Shown here: positions 34,779-43,870 of the stretch, one piece after another
Position numbering within the stretch: the stretch's first letter is position 1
How the letters are laid out: each line of letters begins with the position of its first letter
NCBI RefSeq assembly: GCF_012726265.1
Contig: NZ_JAASAG010000002.1
Coordinates: 1-64,000 of the forward strand
DNA length: 64,000 nucleotides
Origin: Streptomyces sp. HNM0575
GTDB taxonomy: Bacteria; Actinomycetota; Actinomycetes; Streptomycetales; Streptomycetaceae
Direction of reading: 5' to 3'
The notes under the pieces: model-generated
Databases searched by the model: none
Seen by the model: the letters and a program-made list of their open reading frames with translations, nothing else
Told to the model about the DNA's origin: nothing
Translations under genes and position numbers: made by a program

Positions 34779-36494
34779 ATGTCCGGTGCCGTGACCGATG
34801 GCAGGGCCGCCCCCCAGGACCCCGCTCCCGAAGGCCGATCCGCTCATACCCCCCGGCGCCGCACCGTCGCCGTGGCCACCGCGGCGACCGCCGTGCTGCT
34901 GCCGCTCAGCAACGGCCTCATCGGCGCACAGTCGGACGAAGGCCCCGCCTTCCTGCACGGTGTCGCCTCCGGTGACCCGCTGCCCGACGGCGTTCTGCTG
35001 TGGACCCGGGTCACCCCCTCCCGGGAGGCCGTACCCGGTTCCGGAAAGGGAGCACCCGTCCATGTGACCTGGGAGGTCGCGGAGGACGAGCAGTTCACCA
35101 CCGTCGTCGCACGGGGAAGGGCGAAGACCCGTGCCGCCGCCGACCACACCGTCAGGGCCGACGTGCGCGGGCTGCGCCCCGACACCACGTACTGGTTCCG
35201 CTTCAGCACCGGCACGGTCCGCTCGCCCCACGGGCGCACGCGTACGGCCGGCGCCGAGAACGCCGCGGTCCCCAACCTCCGTTTCGGCGTGGTCTCTTGC
35301 TCCCACTACGAGAGCGGCTACTTCGCCGCCTACCGGCACCTGGCCGCCCGCACCGACCTGCACGCCGTCCTCCACCTCGGCGACTACATCTACGAGTGCG
35401 GCACGGGCGAGTACGCCTCGGCGGGGAGGATCGTCCGCAAGGTCCAGCCCGAGAACGAGGCCGTCACCCTTGCCGACTACCGCGGCAGGCACGCACACCA
35501 CAAGCTCGACCCCGACCTTCAGGCCATGCACGCGGCGCACCCCGTGATCGCCATGTGGGACGACCACGAGTTCGCGAACAACGCCTGGTCCGGAGGCGCC
35601 GCGAACCACACGTCCAAAGCGGGGGCGCCTCACGGGCCGGCAGGCCGAGGGGAAGAAGAGGACTGGGCGGGACGCGTACGGGCCGCGAAGCAGGCGTACT
35701 TCGAGTGGATGCCGGTGCGGCCGTCCACGGAAGGCACCACGTACCGCCGCTTCCGCTTCGGCCGGCTCGCCGACCTGCACGTGCTCGACCTGCGTTCCTT
35801 CCGCGACCGGCAGCCGCCCGGCTTCTTCGGCCGCCGGGTCCGCGACGACCCCGGCCGCACCATCACGGGACGCGCGCAGCTGGACTGGCTGAAGGCCGGA
35901 CTGTCCGGGTCGACGGCCCGGTGGCGGCTGGTCGGCACCTCGGTGATGATCACGCCCCTCGCCTTCGACACCGTGCCCGCCGATACGCTCCGGTCCCTGG
36001 AGCGGCTGCTGGGCTCCTCGCTCACTCTCGACGAATGGGACGGCTACACCGACGACCGCCGTGAGCTGCTGACCCACCTCCGCGACAACGGGATCGCCGA
36101 CACGGTGTTCGTCGCCGGGGACATGCACATGGCCTTCGCCAACGACGTGCCGTTACGGGCTGCCGGCTCGTCGCACCGGGCACCGGTGGCCACGGAGTTC
36201 GTCGTCACGTCCGTCACCTCCCCGAACCTCGACGACATCTCGCTGGTCCCCGCCGTCGAGGCCTCCCCCAGGGCGCAGACGGCGATCCGCCGCAGCAACC
36301 CCCATGTGCGGTGGCTCGACACGGACTCCCACGGATACGGAGTCCTGGACGTCGACGCCGAACGCGTGCAGATGGACTACTTCGTCCTCTCCGACAAGAC
36401 GGACCCCGACGCCACCGCCGAGGTGGCGCGCTCCTACCGCACCCTGTCCGGCACGCAGCGGCTGGAGAGGGCGGACGCGCCAGTGCGCACATAG
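34779..36494 (+). CDS. phoD: PhoD-type alkaline phosphatase / phosphodiesterase
   Basis: 571 residues. An N-terminal Tat-like signal ([20 protein letters not shown], about 25-44) directs export. A fibronectin-like PhoD_N domain (about 55-165) is followed by the metallophosphatase domain: [51 protein letters not shown], with the usual Fe/Ca ligands. It releases phosphate from phosphodiesters outside the cell. ATG 34779 (or GTG 34791). I see no clear PHO box. Confidence 0.92.
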   Translation: MSGAVTDGRAAPQDPAPEGRSAHTPRRRTVAVATAATAVLLPLSNGLIGAQSDEGPAFLHGVASGDPLPDGVLLWTRVTPSREAVPGSGKGAPVHVTWEVAEDEQFTTVVARGRAKTRAAADHTVRADVRGLRPDTTYWFRFSTGTVRSPHGRTRTAGAENAAVPNLRFGVVSCSHYESGYFAAYRHLAARTDLHAVLHLGDYIYECGTGEYASAGRIVRKVQPENEAVTLADYRGRHAHHKLDPDLQAMHAAHPVIAMWDDHEFANNAWSGGAANHTSKAGAPHGPAGRGEEEDWAGRVRAAKQAYFEWMPVRPSTEGTTYRRFRFGRLADLHVLDLRSFRDRQPPGFFGRRVRDDPGRTITGRAQLDWLKAGLSGSTARWRLVGTSVMITPLAFDTVPADTLRSLERLLGSSLTLDEWDGYTDDRRELLTHLRDNGIADTVFVAGDMHMAFANDVPLRAAGSSHRAPVATEFVVTSVTSPNLDDISLVPAVEASPRAQTAIRRSNPHVRWLDTDSHGYGVLDVDAERVQMDYFVLSDKTDPDATAEVARSYRTLSGTQRLERADAPVRT

Positions 36495-36531
36495 GCGGGG
36501 CGCACGGGAGGGCCGTGTACGCGGTGCCGGC

Positions 36532-36702
36532 CTGAGGATCTCGCCCTCCTACCCGGGCGACGCGGGCGCCGGGCCGCACAAGACGTACGAGCTGTCCTTC
36601 GACGCCGCCGAGGGCGACGGCGTACGGATCATCGGCACACCCGGCAGCACGCGGACCTTCACCTCGATCGCGGAACTGGAGGTCTACTTCGGGCAGCGGT
36701 GA
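36532..36702 (+). pseudogene. 3' fragment of a discoidin (F5/8 type C)-like domain
   Basis: 57 codons reading LRISPSYPGD...YELSFDAAEGDGVRIIGTPG...FTSIAELEVYFGQR, the ending of a discoidin/CBM32 carbohydrate-binding module found on secreted glycoside hydrolases. No start, no signal peptide; the upstream GRAVYAVPA piece is in another frame. A decayed remnant behind phoD. Confidence 0.55.
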
Positions 36703-36736
36703 GCCGGGGCGGGGTGGAATCCGTGCCCGGCCCGGG

Positions 36737-36767
36737 GCCGGCGGGCCTGTGGAGCAGGCCCGCCGGC
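36737..36767. terminator. Bidirectional hairpin terminator
   Basis: Perfect 13-bp stem, 36737-36749 with 36755-36767, loop TGGAG, between the convergent phoD remnant and the beta-helix gene. Confidence 0.75.
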
Positions 36768-36798
36768 GCCGCCGGACGGCGGCCGGTCAGAGCCGGTC

Positions 36799-38040
36799 TC
36801 AGACGCAGATCCCGTTGGGGTCGTCCTTGGGACACACGTTCCCTGTCCAGGTGTTGGCGGTGCCGGCCGTGCCGCCGCCGCTGGTGTCGTCATTGGCGTC
36901 CCATACGGCGTTGCCTGTGGCGACGTTGCCGTTGAACACCAGCGGGACCGTCGGCGCCACCGATGAGTTCACCTGGATTCCGTTGTTGCTGCTGCTTCTG
37001 ATGACGTTGCTGGAGAACGTGCCGGAGCCCAGCGCGCTGACGTTCACGCCGTTGGTGCGGGAAGTGATGATGTTCCCCCGTACGTTCAGTGCGGTGCTGG
37101 GGTCCAGCGAGCCGAACTGCGCCGTCACGCTGATGCCGTTGCCGGCGCCGCCGGTGATGGTGTTCCCCTGGATCTGCGCCTGATCGGTGTTCGAGTCGAC
37201 GAGCACGGCGGTGCCGGCGGGGAGAGCGGAGCTCTTGGTGATCTGGTTCGAAGTCACCTCGGGAGCGTCGGCGTTGACCAGCACGAGGAATGTGGAGCTG
37301 TCCGCACTCGTGTTGTTGGTGATGCTCAGCTCTTCCGCGGGGTCGGTGCCGGCCAGGACGCCCTGGGTGTTGACATCCGCGTTGACGTGACCGCTGAACC
37401 GGTTCTGGGTGATCGAAGTGAAGTCAGTGCCCTGGCCGCCGCCCAGGAAGATGCCGGTCCCGCCTTGCGGCAGGCTGTTGTTGTTGTCCGTCAGCCGGTT
37501 CCGGCGAATCAGCGACGGACTGGAACTCGTGCCGGGGGAACGGAAGTTGATGCCGATCCGGTTGCCGCTGACGATGTTGTTGACGATGGTGAAGCCGCTG
37601 CCGCCCGCCAGCGTGCTGATCCCGTCCGCCGTGGAGTTGCGGACGGTGAAGCCGTCGATGGTGACGTCGCTGACTCCGCCGGTGACGGTGAACCCCGTGG
37701 ACCCCGCCGGAGGCTGGACGATGGATTCCTGCGCGGGATTCGTACGGCCGACGCGTGCGTCCACACCCGCCCGCGCTCCGCGGAAGACCAATGACTTGTT
37801 CACCGTCACCGCCTCGTTGAAGGTGCCGGCGCAGACGCGGATGGTGTCCCCCGCTGACGCGGCATCGACCGCGGCCTGAATGGTCGCGTACTGGGGGTTC
37901 GGACATGCCGCGCTCGGGGTGCCCACGACGATCACCGCCTGCGCGGCGGCCGGTGGCGATACGGCGAGACCGGCCGCCCAGAGCAGGGCGGCCATGCCGG
38001 TACTGAGGAGCGACTTGACGATGGATCTGGTCGAGGCCAT
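36799..38040 (-). CDS. Secreted right-handed beta-helix protein
   Basis: 413 residues. Sec signal peptide (cleavage near AAAQA, about 35). YATIQAAVDAASAGDTIRVCAGTFNEAVTVNKSLVFRGA is the usual opening of pectate-lyase-like DUF1565/NosD helices. PbH1 repeats follow (VTIDGFTVRNSTADGI, FTIVNNIVSGNRIGINF, VLFNGNVATGN types). It ends with WTGNVCPKDDPNGICV, a Cys pair near the C-terminus. Extracellular; a polysaccharide-binding or lyase role is possible, but no catalytic residues can be assigned. ATG 38040 with GGGAGACG upstream. Confidence 0.87.
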   Translation of the reverse strand: MASTRSIVKSLLSTGMAALLWAAGLAVSPPAAAQAVIVVGTPSAACPNPQYATIQAAVDAASAGDTIRVCAGTFNEAVTVNKSLVFRGARAGVDARVGRTNPAQESIVQPPAGSTGFTVTGGVSDVTIDGFTVRNSTADGISTLAGGSGFTIVNNIVSGNRIGINFRSPGTSSSPSLIRRNRLTDNNNSLPQGGTGIFLGGGQGTDFTSITQNRFSGHVNADVNTQGVLAGTDPAEELSITNNTSADSSTFLVLVNADAPEVTSNQITKSSALPAGTAVLVDSNTDQAQIQGNTITGGAGNGISVTAQFGSLDPSTALNVRGNIITSRTNGVNVSALGSGTFSSNVIRSSSNNGIQVNSSVAPTVPLVFNGNVATGNAVWDANDDTSGGGTAGTANTWTGNVCPKDDPNGICV

Positions 38041-38470
38041 TCTTCGTCTCCCTCATGGAGTCTGGGCCTGTTCGCGCCGCCCCTGCCGCCGCCTTGCCGT
38101 CGACCGGCCGGACGGAGAAGGGCATGACGGCGCACGCCTCAGCGCCGGTCAGCGCCGGGCAGGGGAAGGCCGAACAGGAATGAGTCCCCCAAGTAATGCG
38201 GCGGCTGAACAGCGCGAACAAGAGCCGTGAGGCCCAACCCCTCGAACGACGGAGCGCGCGGAACGGGACGGGCAGTCACATCCAAGAAGTGAGGCGTGAA
38301 CGCGCCTTCCGCGCCCGCGCGAGGACCGGCGCATAGCGTGTCCGGCCTCCCGGGTTCTGCCTCCGAGGGCCCGCCGTCAGCGGGCGTCGCCGATGGTCCC
38401 GGTCGGGGCGGTCACGCCGCGGCGCAGGTGCGGCCATGTCGTATGCACGGCGGGGCAGTCGACCACCCGT
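38041..38470. other. Intergenic region between beta-helix and Ig-like genes
   Basis: 430 bases; nothing coding is supported. It holds the promoter of the beta-helix gene at its left side. No clear hairpin or repeat seen. Confidence 0.35.
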
Positions 38471-38884
38471 CTACTCGACGTCGAAAGAGGACTCCACCGA
38501 GAAGTCCTCGTCCTTCAGCACGACTTGATATTCCCCGGGAGAGGTGTCCTTCGGAATGCGGGCGGATTCCGAGAACTCCCCTCCGTCCTTGATTGTGACG
38601 GCTCCCAGAGGCGCCCCGAGCGCGGAGCCGTCCCGCAGCATCAACACAGCTCGTATCTCGAACTCTTCGACCTTTCCGCTCACGGTGAACCTCGTACCGG
38701 GAGGACCGGAGGAAGGCTTCAGGGTGATGGACTCCCCGTCCGAAGAATGCGGCGGATTCCCCTTGTCGTCGCTCGGCGGAGTGGTCGGAGTGGTCGGAGT
38801 GGTCTCGGACGGCTCGTCCGAAGGCTGTGCCTGGGAAGACCGGCCGCCGGAAGCGTCGGTGGGTTCCGTTCCGATTTCCAACAC
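38471..38884 (-). CDS. Ig-like (IPT/TIG-type) protein, probably missing its N-terminus
   Basis: 137 residues. A Ser/Thr/Pro-rich linker (about 8-50, TTPTTPTTPPSDD) leads to one beta-sandwich domain (about 52-137, ITLKPSSGPPGTRFTVSGKV...SPGEYQVVLKDEDF). Such domains are normally extracellular, yet no signal peptide is present: the frame starts at GTG 38884 three codons after an in-frame TAG. Either the 5' end was lost or frameshifted, or the protein is cytosolic. No good ribosome-binding site. Confidence 0.55.
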   Translation of the reverse strand: MLEIGTEPTDASGGRSSQAQPSDEPSETTPTTPTTPPSDDKGNPPHSSDGESITLKPSSGPPGTRFTVSGKVEEFEIRAVLMLRDGSALGAPLGAVTIKDGGEFSESARIPKDTSPGEYQVVLKDEDFSVESSFDVE

Positions 38885-39493
38885 CGACCCCTAGTGGCCG
38901 ACCGGCTTCACAAGGGGGGAGGGTAATGCAACACCCGGTCGGCGGGCACGAGTTGGGACGAGCCTGACGCGCCCGCGTTCCGGGCGGCAGCCGACGGCCG
39001 GCTGCACCGCAGTCATCTCGGCCACCGGGCGGCGTCCGCAGCCATCGGCAACGGACGCTTTCCGTACCGAGATCCCCGGGCCGGACACCGCCGCGGGCCG
39101 ATGCGTCGACGACGCTGCCGGGGCCGACCGCGGCGTCATCTTGCGGGAATCTCCGAGCAATTCGGCGCAAATCCGCTGTGACGCCGTTCAATCCTCTCGG
39201 CGTCGCACTCAGCAGAGCGAAGTGGTACGGCGCCGGAGAGTGCTCGGCCACCACAAAGTTGTTCCATCGGTACGAGACTGCTCTCCGCTCCGACGGGCTG
39301 CGCTAGGCTCGCGCCGCCTTCAGGCCCCTCGTAGGCCTTGGCCTTGCACGCGATCAGACCTGCAACTCAATGGTGTTGTCGTTCGCGACGACCTGACCCA
39401 ACGCCATTGTCCTCGAACATCTCGCAGCCCTGGAAACCGGGCTCGCGTAATTCGGGGCGCTGAATGACGCGATATGAGTGGAGTGAAGTCGAT
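38885..39493. other. Long intergenic region upstream of the DUF1996 gene
   Basis: 609 bases. Open frames exist but none has protein-like composition. GGGGGAGGGTAATG at about 38923-38937 resembles a ribosome-binding site plus ATG for a 13-codon plus-strand ORF; I do not count it as a gene. The right end should hold the promoter of the DUF1996 gene. Confidence 0.35.
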
Positions 39494-41857
39494 ATGGGAA
39501 GAAAAGGCCACAGACGCTCGCATACGGCGAACAGATCGATAGCGATCGTCGCGGCGCTGGTGGTCGGTGGTGGCGGCGCAGCGGCGATCGGTGTGAGCGC
39601 CTTCGCGGGATCGGACGACGCCGCTCCTGCCGCGAGCACGATCGACTGTCCTGATGTGAGCCTCGCACTGGGCCAGGTACCCAAGGGTGCCAAGGAGCCC
39701 GTGGGCCAGAAGCTCGCCACTCTCGACCGGCAGGTCGCGCAGGCTTACGGCCAGTGGAACTCCCAGGAGCAGAACTCCGAGGAGGCCCTCGGCCAGTTGA
39801 AGCAGCAGCGCTCCGAGACCATCAGGAGCATGGGGCAGGACATCCGGAACGCCGGCGGCCAGGCCCCCGGTGACATGCAGTCCATGGCCCAGTGCCGGAT
39901 GATGCAGGACCAGGCCACCCAGGACGGCCAGCAGGGCGGAGGCGACGACGGCAAGCAGGTCCAGGGCCCGGTCGCCGAGGACTTCGTCAAGATCGAAGAC
40001 GTCCAGCCCAACACCTCCAAGGCCGAGGACAAGGGCGGCAGTTTCGAGACGAAGTGCGGCAACAACGAGGAAGAGCACTTCAATTCGGACAACGTGATCG
40101 CCGCTCCCGGTGTTCTCAACGGTGCTCACCACGTGCACGACTACGTGGGTAACGAGGACACCAACGCGCGGTCCAGCGACGAGTCCCTCGCCGCGGCCCG
40201 CACCACGTGCGCCAAGGGTGACCAGTCGACGCACTACTGGCCCGTGATCCGTTCGCTGGACGGGAACGAGGACCAGCGGGGCGCCGTGCAGGAGGGCGAC
40301 GTCCAGAAGGAGCAGGGCGGCCAGGACCAGCAGAAGCCGCAGGGCCACCGGACCGGTGAGGACGCCGGTCAGGACCAGGGCCAGGGTCAGGACCAGGGAC
40401 AGGAGCAGCCGCCCGCCGAAGGCCAGGACCAGGGACAGGACCAGGGACAGGATCAAGGCCAGGATCAGGGCCAGGAGCAGCCGCCCGCCGGGGAGCAGGA
40501 CCAGGGACAGCAGCAGCCCCCCGCCGAAGGCCAGGACCAGGGACAGGACCAGGGACAGGACCAAGGCCAGGACCAAGGCCAGGACCAGGGCCAGGACCAG
40601 GGCCAGGGTCAGGACCAAGGTCAGGATCAGGGTCAGGATCAGGGCCAGGGCGATGACAAGGTCGGCGGCGGCCAGGGTGCCGAGGCCCAGCCTGGTGACG
40701 GCGGTGCCAACGACCTCAACGTCGGCAGCATCCTCGACCCCGACGCGACGATCAAACTGACCTCCGGCGGAGCGGACCGGGTGACCGAGATGCCGCGCTT
40801 CCTGCGCATCATCACCGGTGACGCCAAGTCCTTCACCAACGGCGACGAGAACGCCAACGCGTCGTGGAGCTGCGAGGGCTTCGAGGACCGTCAGCTGAAG
40901 GACAAGTACCCGATCTGCCCCGAGGGCAAGAAGACGATCCGTACGTTCAAGTTCCAGAACTGCTGGGACGGTAAGAACACGGACAGCGGCAACCACCGCG
41001 ACCACATGAAGTTCTCGGACGACCAGGGCAACTGCCCCCAGGGGTTCCAGAACATCCCGCAGGTGCAGCAGACGATCAAGTACGACATCCCGCAGAAGAA
41101 TCTGCTCGACACCGATACGCCGTTCGCCGTCGACTCCTTCCCGGAGCAGTTGCACAAGCCGATCACGGACCACAGCGACTTCATCAACGTCATGCCTGAG
41201 GACCTGATGAAGGAGGCCGTGGACTGCATCAACGACGACAAGACCTGCCCGGACGACGGCAAGGGAACGGGTGGCGGAAAGGGGAAGGACTCGGACTCGG
41301 CGCCGCCCGCGAAGTCGCCGTCGAAGCCGGACAAGCCGTCCTCCAAGCCCGACTCGAAGTCCGGCTCAAGCTCCGGCTCCAAGACCGGCTCGGAGTCGAA
41401 GTCCGACTCCAAGTCGAAGCCGGACGCGAAGTCCGGCTCCGGCTCGAAGGAGGGCTCGAAGCCCGAGTCGAGAGCGGACTCGAAGCCGTCCTCGAAGCAG
41501 GACGGTTCCAAGTCCTCGACCGCCACCCGCGATGAGCGGTCCTCGGCACCGGACTCGAAGTCGAACGGCTCCATCTCCTCGGCCGCGAAGCGGGACGAGT
41601 CGTCCGCTGCCGTGGACCCGGAGCCGGGCTCGAAGCCGGATTCGAAGACGGACGACTCCGCCTCCTCGGCCACGGGCCGGGACGGGCTGTCCTCCGCAGA
41701 GGACGAGTCGGCCCAGGTGGCGAAGGACCGGGACGGCGAACTCACCGGCACCGGCTCCGGCACCCCGATCGGCGTGATCATCGGGATCGCCGCCGCGGTG
41801 GTGGCCGCCGGTGGCGCCCAGGTGTGGTGGCTGCGCCGAAGGAACACCTTCCGGTGA
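39494..41857 (+). CDS. Secreted/wall DUF1996 protein with large repeat insertion
   Basis: 787 residues. N-terminal signal/anchor (about 14-38, SIAIVAALVVGGGGAAAIGVSAFA). The DUF1996 domain is split: first half about 185-262 (NVIAAPGVLNGAHHVHDYVGNEDTNARSSDESLAAARTTC in pieces), then about 170 residues of QDQG/GQDQ repeats with PPAEGQ interruptions, then second half about 420-580 (PRFLRIITGDAKS, FKFQNCWDGKNTDSGNHRDHMKF). A Ser/Lys/Pro-Asp stalk (about 595-750) ends in a C-terminal membrane helix (PIGVIIGIAAAVVAAGG) and RRR tail, a surface-anchor layout. ATG 39494 preferred (GGAG upstream). Confidence 0.85.
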   Translation: MGRKGHRRSHTANRSIAIVAALVVGGGGAAAIGVSAFAGSDDAAPAASTIDCPDVSLALGQVPKGAKEPVGQKLATLDRQVAQAYGQWNSQEQNSEEALGQLKQQRSETIRSMGQDIRNAGGQAPGDMQSMAQCRMMQDQATQDGQQGGGDDGKQVQGPVAEDFVKIEDVQPNTSKAEDKGGSFETKCGNNEEEHFNSDNVIAAPGVLNGAHHVHDYVGNEDTNARSSDESLAAARTTCAKGDQSTHYWPVIRSLDGNEDQRGAVQEGDVQKEQGGQDQQKPQGHRTGEDAGQDQGQGQDQGQEQPPAEGQDQGQDQGQDQGQDQGQEQPPAGEQDQGQQQPPAEGQDQGQDQGQDQGQDQGQDQGQDQGQGQDQGQDQGQDQGQGDDKVGGGQGAEAQPGDGGANDLNVGSILDPDATIKLTSGGADRVTEMPRFLRIITGDAKSFTNGDENANASWSCEGFEDRQLKDKYPICPEGKKTIRTFKFQNCWDGKNTDSGNHRDHMKFSDDQGNCPQGFQNIPQVQQTIKYDIPQKNLLDTDTPFAVDSFPEQLHKPITDHSDFINVMPEDLMKEAVDCINDDKTCPDDGKGTGGGKGKDSDSAPPAKSPSKPDKPSSKPDSKSGSSSGSKTGSESKSDSKSKPDAKSGSGSKEGSKPESRADSKPSSKQDGSKSSTATRDERSSAPDSKSNGSISSAAKRDESSAAVDPEPGSKPDSKTDDSASSATGRDGLSSAEDESAQVAKDRDGELTGTGSGTPIGVIIGIAAAVVAAGGAQVWWLRRRNTFR
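40368..40655 (+). repeat. GGACCAGGGACA-type 12-bp tandem repeats
   Basis: Some 22 units of CAGGACCAGGGA and variants (GGCCAGGATCAG), in frame, encoding the GQDQ tract of the DUF1996 protein. Confidence 0.9.
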
Positions 41858-41892
41858 CCGACCTGCCGTGACTCGTCGGCTGTGAACGCCAG

Positions 41893-41933
41893 GGTCCCGT
41901 ACTCGCTCGCGACGAGCGGGTACGGGACCTTTT
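41893..41933 (+). terminator. Intrinsic terminator with T tract
   Basis: 10-bp GGTCCCGTAC/GTACGGGACC stem, one wobble, then 6-bp CGCTCG/CGAGCG, loop CGA, followed by TTTT at 41930. A classical Rho-independent terminator for the DUF1996 gene. Confidence 0.9.
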
Positions 41934-41945
41934 CATGCGCTGCCC

Positions 41946-42377
41946 TCAGGGATGCATCGAGGCGCCCTTGAGCACCTTGTCCACCGCGTTGCGCGGCCCG
42001 TACACGGCGAGACCCACCAGGTCCAGCCGGTCCTTGGGCACGGCCCGTACCGCCGCGCGGTTGTCGCGGTCGTTGCCCGTTGCGAAGAGGTCGGACGTGA
42101 ACACCGAGAGGTGGAGCGAGCGGGAGAGGGCCCGGCCGTGCGCGGCGGTCAGCGTCTCCTTCGCGCCCCGGAAGACCAGTACGGGCTGACGGAACATCGG
42201 CAGATAGGAGGTGCCGTCGGCGTCCGCGTATCGCTCGCCGATCACCTCGGGGAGTTCGGAGCCGAGGCCGCTGACCAGGAACGCGGTCACGTTCAGCCGC
42301 TGCCAGGGCTCCAGGTCCTCGCGCAGCAGGACGGCGATCTTGGTGTCGAAGCGTACGGGCGTGTGCTCGGTGGTCAT
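41946..42377 (-). CDS. DUF2000 family protein
   Basis: 143 residues. RFDTKIAVLLREDLEPWQRLNVTAFLVSGLG and LPMFRQPVLVFRGAKETLTAAHGRAL are family signatures; function unknown, thought to bind a small ligand. ATG 42377 (the frame is open further upstream). Divergent from an AraC gene with 49 bases between the starts, so probably its target. Confidence 0.85.
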   Translation of the reverse strand: MTTEHTPVRFDTKIAVLLREDLEPWQRLNVTAFLVSGLGSELPEVIGERYADADGTSYLPMFRQPVLVFRGAKETLTAAHGRALSRSLHLSVFTSDLFATGNDRDNRAAVRAVPKDRLDLVGLAVYGPRNAVDKVLKGASMHP

Positions 42378-42426
42378 GCTCCGAGACTGACGGCCGTCGC
42401 AACGAGCCGTCTTGTACGTTCTTTGC

Positions 42427-43236
42427 ATGGTGGGCCGACCGGAGATCTCCGCATGGCGCCCGCGGGTCCCGGGTGTCGTGGAGGTCTTCCACGCCCGCTT
42501 CACCCGGCACTCGTACCCGATGCACGTACACGACGCATGGACCCTGCTGATCGTCGACGACGGCGCGGTCCGCTACGACCTCGACCGCCACGAGCACGGC
42601 ACCCCGCACGACACCGTGTCCCTGCTCCCGCCGCAGGTGCCGCACAACGGCTCGCCCGCGACCCCCGGCGGCTTCCGCAAGCGGGTGCTCTATCTGGACC
42701 TGACCCGGCTCGACGAGAGCTTCATCGGCCCCGCGGTCGACGGGCCCGACCTGGTCGACCCCGTACTGCGGCGGCGCGTGGGACAGCTGCACACCGCCCT
42801 CGAGAACCCGGGTGACGAACTGGAGGCGGACTGCCGTCTCGCCCTGATCGGCGAGCGGCTGCGCGGCCACCTGCGGCCGCGGCTCGTCCACCGCCCTCCC
42901 GCACGCGACCGCGGCGTGGCTCACAGCCTGCGGGAACTCCTCGACGAACGGCTCCTCCAGGGGGTGGCCCTGGACGAGGCCGCGAAGCTGGTGCACGCCC
43001 ATCCCACGCACCTGGTGCGGGCCTTCACCGCGGCGTTCGGGATCGCCCCGCACCAGTACCTGATGACGCGTCGCGTCGACCGCGCCCGTCGGCTGCTGCT
43101 CGACGGTCGGCCGCCCGGCCAGGTCGCGGCAGCGGCCGGCTTCTACGACCAGTCGCATCTGAACCGGCACTTCAAGCGGCTGGTGGGGATCGCTCCGGGG
43201 CGCTACGCCCGTACGGTGACCGCCCACGGGCGGTGA
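42427..43236 (+). CDS. AraC-family regulator with cupin sensor
   Basis: 269 residues. N-terminal cupin domain (about 15-100, HVHDAWTLLIVDDGAVRYDLDRHEHGT, LLPPQVPHNG) and C-terminal double HTH (about 170-265, DEAAKLVHAHPTHLVRAFTAAFGIAPHQYLMTRRVDRARRLL, AAAAGFYDQSHLNRHFKRLVG). ATG 42427. Likely controls the divergent DUF2000 gene. Confidence 0.88.
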   Translation: MVGRPEISAWRPRVPGVVEVFHARFTRHSYPMHVHDAWTLLIVDDGAVRYDLDRHEHGTPHDTVSLLPPQVPHNGSPATPGGFRKRVLYLDLTRLDESFIGPAVDGPDLVDPVLRRRVGQLHTALENPGDELEADCRLALIGERLRGHLRPRLVHRPPARDRGVAHSLRELLDERLLQGVALDEAAKLVHAHPTHLVRAFTAAFGIAPHQYLMTRRVDRARRLLLDGRPPGQVAAAAGFYDQSHLNRHFKRLVGIAPGRYARTVTAHGR

Positions 43237-43381
43237 TCCCGACGGCGAAGACCGGGACGGCGGGCGCGCGGGGCGCGGAACGGCGCGGCGCGGCGCGGGA
43301 GATCACGGCACGTCCGTTGAACCGCACGCGACAGGACCGCGTCTTCCCTCGCACAGCCACCACCCCCGCAGGAGAACTCCC

Positions 43382-43675
43382 GTGACCGACAAGGACGTTG
43401 AAGAGACCGGCGAGCGGATCCAGGCATACGCCCCGGAGCCCTGGTGGGCGGATCTGGGGACGTGGGGCGCGGTCGCGCTGATCGTCCTCGGGGGTCTCGC
43501 GGCGGGCTGGGTCTTCTTCCGGCTGCCCGGCACCCCGGAGATGCCGGCGACCGGCTACTACCAGTCCGCCAAGGTCATCGCCATCGGCCTCGTGATCGCG
43601 GGAAGCGCCCTGCTGGGCCGCCGTCGCGTCCGGGCCACGGCGGGCGGGGAGACGGGCGAGCCGGAGAGCGCCTGA
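43382..43675 (+). CDS. Small membrane protein with two helices
   Basis: 97 residues. Helix 1 about 29-49 (WGAVALIVLGGLAAGWVFF), helix 2 about 65-80 (VIAIGLVIAGSALLG), short loops and a basic RRRVR after helix 2. No family recognised. GTG 43382 with AGGAGAA 5 bases upstream. It stands alone between the AraC gene and convergent acyltransferase genes. Confidence 0.72.
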   Translation: MTDKDVEETGERIQAYAPEPWWADLGTWGAVALIVLGGLAAGWVFFRLPGTPEMPATGYYQSAKVIAIGLVIAGSALLGRRRVRATAGGETGEPESA

Positions 43676-43870
43676 CGGCTCCGGCGGGCCGGGCCCGCGC
43701 TGCACGGATCCGGCGCCCCGGCCCCCGCTTCACGGCTCCGGCACGTCGCTTCCCTCGCGCGCGGCGGAGACCTGAGCGCACGACGGGCGCCCCCGGCGCG
43801 AGCTCCCGTCGACCACCCGCGCCGGGGCGCCGTCACGCCCGGACGGGACCTCTCCCCCGGCCCGGCGCGC

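Noticed and set aside
38935..38976. 13-codon plus-strand ORF with a strong Shine-Dalgarno-like sequence
   Set aside because: Too short and without downstream gene to act as a leader peptide for; the purine run alone is not enough.
40368..40655. Possible CRISPR-like array
   Set aside because: Units are 12 bp with no unique spacers and stay in frame with a protein; it is a coding tandem repeat.
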